From the NCBI GenBank assembly GCA_051453625.1, contig JBOZIK010000001.1:234438964-234488951 (forward strand): a stretch of 49,988 nucleotides of DNA, written 5' to 3'. The position numbers were made by a program, and so were the translations under genes. This DNA comes from Welwitschia mirabilis (taxonomy: Eukaryota > Gnetophyta > Gnetopsida > Welwitschiales). How positions within the stretch are numbered: position 1 is the first letter of the stretch; every line of letters begins with the position of its first letter. Below, piece after piece: positions 44,641 through 49,988 of this stretch. Below the pieces are notes generated by a model, which was given only the letters and a program-made list of their open reading frames with translations, did not search any database and was not told the origin of the DNA.

Positions 44641-45370
44641 AAATACAAGACAATATTCTTTATTGCCACCTGAGATAATGTAGATGAGGATGATGATAAC
44701 AGCTCAAGCCAAGACTCAGATGGAGACAGAAGAATTTCTTTTATGGTAATAGTCTCTTCCATAAAGAACATACCTTACTCAATAGAACTAGATGAGTTGG
44801 ATATTATTGAAGAAGATTAAAAGGATCTTAAAGATACTTGTCAAGAGCTTTATTCAGAATGTGAAAAATGAACAAAATGAATCAATGAATTAAATAAGAT
44901 AGTGAAGGCTCTAATAAAGAAAAAATAAGATCTAGAGATAAAGGATAGGATGGTTCAAATATAAAACTCCAAACTTACTCAAGAGGTAAAAAGCTTAACT
45001 CACTTTGTAAATAAAGTTTCAAATAGTTTAAGTAAATTTGAATAGACACTTGGCATACAAAGACTAGTTCATGATAAAAAAGGTATTAGATTCATCTCTC
45101 AAAAATTATGAAATCAATCAAATTAGATAACATGGGAAAATAATTATATGTCAAAAATTACATGGAATTTTATGGAAAGATAGATCATTAAAAATTATTT
45201 TACAACACTATAAAGTTAATTCTCTTTTCAAATTTTGTTCGTACTTTCTCATTTAAATTTTTTCTAAGGGGATCTGTATCATAATTAGTCCAAATAGACT
45301 AAGTGAATGAGGGCTAATAATTTGAAAATTTTGTTGATCTAAATAGCTTTCAAATTATCAAATGAAACTT
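44641..45370 (+). pseudogene. gag-protease linker of element C
   Basis: Acidic and Ser-rich (DNVDEDDDNSSSQDSDGD), then a Lys/Glu/Leu-rich part likely to form a coiled coil (INELNKIVKALIKK), then a spacer without similarity. This is the layout expected between zinc knuckle and protease in this lineage. Confidence 0.6.
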
Positions 45371-45710
45371 ATTAGTACTTAGATAGTAGTTTCTCTCGAC
45401 AAATGATAGATGACAAATTAAGCTTCGAACATTTAGATGACTTCGATGAAGGATAAGTAATGTTTGATGAAAATGAAAAAGCAGAGATTGAAGGGATTGA
45501 AAGCATTAATGGAGGTAACATGCCTAAAATTAATGAAGTTTTATATGTGAATGGTCTTAAACATAATTTACTAAGTATTAGTCAAATTTGTAATAAAGAT
45601 CATAAAGTTATTTTTGATAGTCAAAAGTGTAAATTTAGATATGATAAAACAAATAAAGTTTTTCTTAAAGAAAATAGAATAGATAATGTTTACAACATTG
45701 ATTAGTCTTT
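45371..45710 (+). pseudogene. Copia protease of element C
   Basis: At 45376-45440 it reads YLDSSFSRQMIDDKLSFEHL (family YLDSGCSRHMTGDKxxF): the catalytic Asp-Ser is kept but Gly is now Ser. Then IEGIESINGGNMPKINEVLY and LKHNLLSISQICNKDHKVIF follow, an 81-codon open stretch at 45460-45705. Confidence 0.85.
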
Positions 45711-45739
45711 ATTTGTATGTTATTTTTATCATATAAATC

Positions 45740-46565
45740 AAAAATAATTATGGCACTAGTGATTAGGACATGTAAATTCTGATCATTTAAATCATTAAAA
45801 AGGAGATTGTAAAAGAAATCCCCAAGATTAACATTAAAAGACATGGGCTTTGTGATGCTTGTCGAAAAGGAAAACTAGTTAGGACTTCTCATAAAAGTAA
45901 AAACCTAGTCTTCTTAACAATGTCACTTGAAAACATTCATATGGACTTGTGGGTCCAACCCAAACTAAAAGTCTAGGAGGAAAATGATCTTTTTTGACTA
46001 TGGTTGATTACTACTCTAGATTTACTTGGATTTCATTCTTAGAAAACAAAGCTAAAACTTTTAAAAGTTGTATTAAAATCTATAACAAAATCCAAAATAA
46101 GAAATTCTACACTATCAAAAAAATTAGAAGTGACCCTGGAGGAGAATCTGAAAATCATCTTTTTGAGAAGTATTATATAGACAATGATATAAAACATTAG
46201 TTCTCAGTCTTAAAGACTTCTTAACAAAATGTAATTATAGAGAGAAAAAACAAGTCCTTCAAAAAAATGATAAAAACAATGCTAAATGATAAAGATGTTC
46301 CTAAAAATTTTTGGGCTAAAGTTGTAAGCATTGCTTGCTATATTATTAATAGAGTCTATCTAAGATCAAGCATGGATGAAACCCCCTATGAACTTTGGAA
46401 AGGAAGTAAAACAAATGTTTCATATTTTAAAGTTTTTCTAATTAAATTATTGATCTTAAATAAAAGAGAACATTTAAGTAAAGTTGAGTCCAAAGCTGAT
46501 GAAGCAATCTGTTTAGGATGCTCAACTAGAAGTAAATACTATCAATTTTTCAATAAATAAAATCT
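45740..46565 (+). pseudogene. Copia integrase of element C
   Basis: The zinc-binding part reads WH, two stops, LGHVNSDH (45751 onward) and GLCDACRKGK. The core reads NIHMDLWVQPK (first Asp kept), TMVDYYSRFTWISFLENKAK, KIRSDPGGESENHLFEKYY (second Asp kept) and QNVIIERKNKSFKKM (catalytic Glu kept). Then NFWAKVVSIACYIINRVYLR, TPYELWKGSKTNVSYFKVF and ADEAICLGCSTRSKYYQFFN. All three acidic residues are present, so this is the best preserved integrase in the window, broken by stops and frameshifts only. Confidence 0.88.
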
Positions 46566-46834
46566 AGTAATGCAAGAGTCTATAAATGTTTAAATAGATG
46601 AATTTAGTATAAGACTTCTCCCTTCAAATAGTGAATAAAATATAACTCTAAGCACTTCCATAAAAAAGGAAGTAATAACTAAAAATGAAGAAGATCCATC
46701 TTAAGAATTTACTTTCAAAATGTTCAAAGAGCTAAAAGATTACCTACTAGAGTCTATCATTAGAGATATAATATTAAAAATTTGAACAATAAAATCTCTT
46801 AAAAACTTTTGTAGCCACATTTGTTATGTCTTTT

Positions 46835-47640
46835 AAATTGAATACAAAAAGTTTGAAGAGGCAAAATCTCTTGAATAATGGACATTAGCTATGCGAGATA
46901 AACTTTGATAATTTTAAAAAAAAGATGTTTGAAAAACTTGTAGAAAGGCTAAAAGATCAAAATGTAATTAGAAAAAAAATGAATCTTTAAGAATAAGTGT
47001 GATGAAAAAAATAATATAATTAAGAATAAGGTAAGATTAGTGGCCTCAGAATACAACTAGATTAAAGGAATAGATGTAGGAGATACATTTTCTCTAGTGG
47101 CTAGACTAGATAGTATTAGAATGTTTTTATCTTATGTAGCCATTAAGAACATTAAGGTTTTTTAGATAAATGTGAAAGATGTCTTTTTAAATGAAACTCT
47201 TAATGAAGAAGTTTATGTGGAACAAACTCAAGGCTTTACAAAACCACATAAACCAAACCATGTGTATAGACTCAAAAAGGCTTTGTATAGTTTAAAGCAA
47301 GCTTCAAGGGCTTGGTATAAAAAACTAGCAACATTTCTTAATGAAAATGGTTATACTTATGGAGCTATGAATAAAAATTTATTTGTTAAAAATCTTAAAA
47401 ATGATTTTATTAGCATTCAAATCTATGCAGATGATATAATTTTTCAAGCCTAAAATGAAGTCTCTCAAAAGAATTCACTAGCATTATGATAACACATTTT
47501 GAAATGAGTATGCTTGGTGAAGTTCATATTTTCTTGGTCTTCAAATTAAATAAATAAAATACAAAATTTTCATATCTCAATACAAATACTCAAATAACTT
47601 GATCAAATGATTTGGACTAGAAAATTTAAAATTAACTGAC
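46835..47640 (+). pseudogene. Copia reverse transcriptase of element C
   Basis: EYKKFEEAKSLE, stop, WTLAMRDKL opens the domain (family PxxxxEALxDxxWxxAMxxEL). The 93-codon open frame 47172-47453 reads [37 protein letters not shown] and [10 protein letters not shown], so the catalytic YVDD is now YADD. Frameshifts separate the two parts. Confidence 0.9.
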
Positions 47641-47770
47641 ACACCTATGTCAACTTCATGTTAGGTCAATCTTAATAAACATGAAAAATCTGTGAATCAA
47701 AAAACTCTAAAGAAGCATGATAGAAAGCTTATTGTATCTAACTGCAAGTAAACCTTATATAATATTCAAT

Positions 47771-47817
47771 GTCATTTGTGCTAAATATCAAACTCAACTA
47801 AAGGAATTACATCTTCA
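47771..47817 (+). repeat. Left copy of a 47-base repeat ending at a gap
   Basis: Same text as 48207-48256 (TATCAAACTCAACTAAAGGA, ATTACATCTTCA). It codes the RNase H stretch YQTQLKELHL, which should occur once. Confidence 0.9.
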
Positions 47818-48203
47818 NNNNNNNNNNNNNNNNNNNNNNNNNNNNNNNNNNNNNNNNNNNNNNNNNNNNNNNNNNNNNNNNNNNNNNNNNNNNNNNNNNN
47901 NNNNNNNNNNNNNNNNNNNNNNNNNNNNNNNNNNNNNNNNNNNNNNNNNNNNNNNNNNNNNNNNNNNNNNNNNNNNNNNNNNNNNNNNNNNNNNNNNNNN
48001 NNNNNNNNNNNNNNNNNNNNNNNNNNNNNNNNNNNNNNNNNNNNNNNNNNNNNNNNNNNNNNNNNNNNNNNNNNNNNNNNNNNNNNNNNNNNNNNNNNNN
48101 NNNNNNNNNNNNNNNNNNNNNNNNNNNNNNNNNNNNNNNNNNNNNNNNNNNNNNNNNNNNNNNNNNNNNNNNNNNNNNNNNNNNNNNNNNNNNNNNNNNN
48201 NNN
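47818..48203. other. Assembly gap, 386 N
   Basis: It sits inside RNase H between two copies of the same coding stretch. The family has no insertion here, so the true gap size is probably negative. Confidence 1.
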
Positions 48204-48790
48204 AATGTTGTCGTGTGTGCTAGATATCAAACTCAACTAAAGGAATTACATCTTCAAGCTATCAAATAGATTATAAGATATATAAAGGCAACAAGTGACT
48301 ATGGATTATGATATCCTATTAAAACTTCTTTTGATCTTGTACATTTTAGTGATGTAGACTAGGCTAGATGTAAATATGATATAAAAAGCATTAGTAGAAA
48401 CTATTTTCTTTTAGGATCATACTTAGTAGGATGGATAAGTAAGAAGCAATGCTCTAACTATATTTCCATAGAAGAAGTAAGATATATAGTAGCAATGAGT
48501 TGTTGTACCAATCTTCTATGGATGAAGGAAATGTTCAAAGACTTTGGAGTAAATTTTGAATAATTTCCAATCTTTTATAATAATACTAGCATAATCAATA
48601 TCTCAAAGAGCCCTATTCAACATTCTCAAACTAAAAATATTAAATTATAATATGATTTCCCTAGAGATCAAATAAACAAAAAGGTAATATTTCCATGAAT
48701 TTTATAAGAACTGATAGATAACTAGCTAATATTTTCATAAAAACCCTGATATTTAACAATGTTTTGAGACTTCATTCTAAAAGAGGAGTT

Positions 48791-49270
48791 ATCTCTCTAT
48801 TCTTTAACTAAAGGCAAGATAGTTGATCAGTTCTTGGATTTAGTTGACTAGATTTGAATAAGAAGTCAGTCGATTACATTTTTATCTAATTATCTGGTCT
48901 TTTCTAGATCAACCTAAATCTAGTTGGGTTAATTAGACTAAAGTATTGATTAATGGCACCTAGGAATATTTGTGACTTGAGTCTCATCAAGTTGACTATA
49001 TTAGAACCCTGTGGACTAGACTTATAGGGTTACAGAATAGGAGATAAGTGATGGATCTAATTTTTTTCTTAAATCTAACTTGATTTTACCTTTTTATAAA
49101 ATCTTGTAAAGCCTTAAACTTTATCATTTACATTTATCCATGTGTCTCTCTTAGATCTAGCTCTCTATCTCTTCAGTTCTTTTATCTCTAGAAAGTGCCA
49201 TGTGCTTTTAAATAATAGAGGGTACCTTAAGAAGTTCTCATCAAAAGAAATCAACTAGCAAATATCTAGG
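48791..49270 (+). other. Spacer between pol and extra ORF of element C
   Basis: No coding similarity. It includes AGTCAGTCGATTAC near 48864, similar in style to the repeat cores in the LTR of C. Confidence 0.4.
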
Positions 49271-49988
49271 GTATTTTTACTCTAGAATGTTAAATAATGA
49301 TTTAGACAAGTTCTCAGAGAAGTTTGAGAAAAATCATATCTATCAAAAAATGTTTATTACTTTTGGGGAGTTTAAGAAACTAAGAGATGTGGTAGGATTA
49401 CTGAATGAACTTGATTTAACCTTTTTTTTTTTTTTAATGTCTTTGGATTAGCCTACCCTTTTCTTACTCATATGTTTTACTAAAATGCTTCTTTTAATGT
49501 TGGTTACTCTACCCTATTAATCCTTATTTTGGGGAAAAGGATTAAATCTTATAGCCTTCTTCAAAAATCTTCTTAGAAGAGACTATGAGGACTATTATCT
49601 CCTTCATGATGCTATGAAGGATAAGGAAAAGGTTATCAGGGATCTAGGGTAAATTCATTTTGTGGAAAACTATCCTTTTCACATTCTACCTTACCCCAAA
49701 GTACTACCTTCTTCATTTGATCTTTACATATAATTTTTTACCTCTTGCGGTTTATCATGATAAGACCTCCAACTATAGGGCATATCTATTGTATTTGGTA
49801 GGAACTAGTTATTCTATTGATGCTTATGCCATTATGCTTAAAAATATGGTCTCTCTGTTGGACTACCATAAAACTAAGGCTTTTCCTTACTATGTTTTAA
49901 TTACAAATATCTACTATCATTTTAGAGTTTAGCTACATTCCAAACTAGAAATTTTAACTCCTAGGTCTACCATTGATCATGCAGTCTT
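49271..49988 (+). pseudogene. Downstream extra ORF of element C (partial)
   Basis: Reads NNDLDKFSEKFEKNHIYQ, FITFGEFKKLRDVVGLLNEL, AYPFLTHMFY, stop, NASFN (family YPxLVRxFYANLxF) and LILGKRIKSYSLLQKS, then the 90-codon open frame 49660-49932. The FYANL-type motif is shared with element A's extra ORF at about 12220. Function unknown. It continues beyond the window. Confidence 0.5.

Larger units (their letters stand above)
47641..48790 (+). pseudogene. Copia RNase H of element C
   Basis: IESLLYLTASKPYIIFNVIC, then across the gap YQTQLKELHLQAIK, IIRYIKATSDYGL, HFSDVD (catalytic Asp block, family YSDADWAG), FLLGSYLVGWISKKQCSNYI, SIEEVRYIVAMSCCTNLLWM (family SSxEAEYIAxxxxxxxxxW), NNTSIINISKSPIQHSQTKN. 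The end of pol is near 48790. Many stops. Confidence 0.85.
41070..49988 (+). mobile_element. Element C: SIRE/Maximus-type copia, runs off the window
   Basis: LTR, PBS, gag, protease, integrase, RT, RNase H and a downstream extra ORF in the standard copia order, all on the plus strand. It is the most complete element in the window but has many stops and frameshifts. The long spacer and extra ORF after pol mark the SIRE/Maximus lineage. The 3' LTR is outside. Confidence 0.85.

Noticed and set aside
49660-49932. 90-codon frame as a host gene
   Set aside because: It continues the block order of the extra ORF of SIRE/Maximus elements (FY-stop-NASFN just upstream) and is better read as part of element C.

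Overview
The window looks like intergenic DNA from the nuclear genome of a seed plant, probably a large-genome angiosperm. It is AT-rich (individual lines hand-count at roughly 20-28% GC in most places), has no intact gene, and is packed with decayed LTR retrotransposons of plant lineages: Ty1/copia of the SIRE/Maximus type, Ty3/gypsy of Athila-like and Tat/Retand-like types, and one shorter copia type. Stops inside their reading frames mostly sit where the family has Gln, Arg or Trp, as expected from long C-to-T decay of methylated DNA. The species cannot be named from the sequence.

Layout. (1) 1-5849: a minus-strand Athila-like gypsy remnant ('G') with pre-RT, RT, RNase H, linker and integrase up to its GPF/Y module, headed by an LTR-like sequence ('D', about 1.2 kb). 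G appears to be inserted in the integrase of an older minus-strand copia fragment ('F', 5850-6658). (2) 6659-39738: a plus-strand SIRE/Maximus-type copia ('A') with LTR, PBS, gag, protease and a downstream extra ORF. Integrase, RT and RNase H are missing. Its 3' LTR is split twice, by a 1.25 kb LTR-like insertion ('S', 14657-15909) and by a 22.5 kb gypsy element ('B', 16175-38716). (3) B has two LTRs of about 3.4 kb, Tat-like gag and protease, an RT remnant and a polypurine tract. Two things in it are unusual. Both LTRs carry an antisense, intron-free fragment of a host gene that reads as anthranilate phosphoribosyltransferase (tryptophan biosynthesis). Between protease and RT sits about 11 kb (23.7-34.67 kb) of clearly different DNA, nearer 40% GC, with no recognisable genes, short tandem duplications and a CCCTA array. 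(4) 39740-41050: a second copy of D, in plus orientation. (5) About 41.1-49.99 kb: a second SIRE/Maximus-type copia ('C') with LTR repeats, a perfect initiator-tRNA PBS, gag, protease, integrase, RT, RNase H and a downstream extra ORF. It runs off the window.

Nesting order inferred from the interruptions: F first, then G and A; S and B into A; the 11 kb block into B. Nothing here looks translatable as a whole protein. There are seven N gaps. Three of them are flanked by direct repeats that abut the gap edges exactly, which suggests unmerged contig overlaps rather than missing sequence.

The most interesting observation is the host-gene fragment carried in both LTRs of B. The next are the foreign-looking 11 kb block inside the same element and the dense AGACATCT/AGATGTCT motif in element A.
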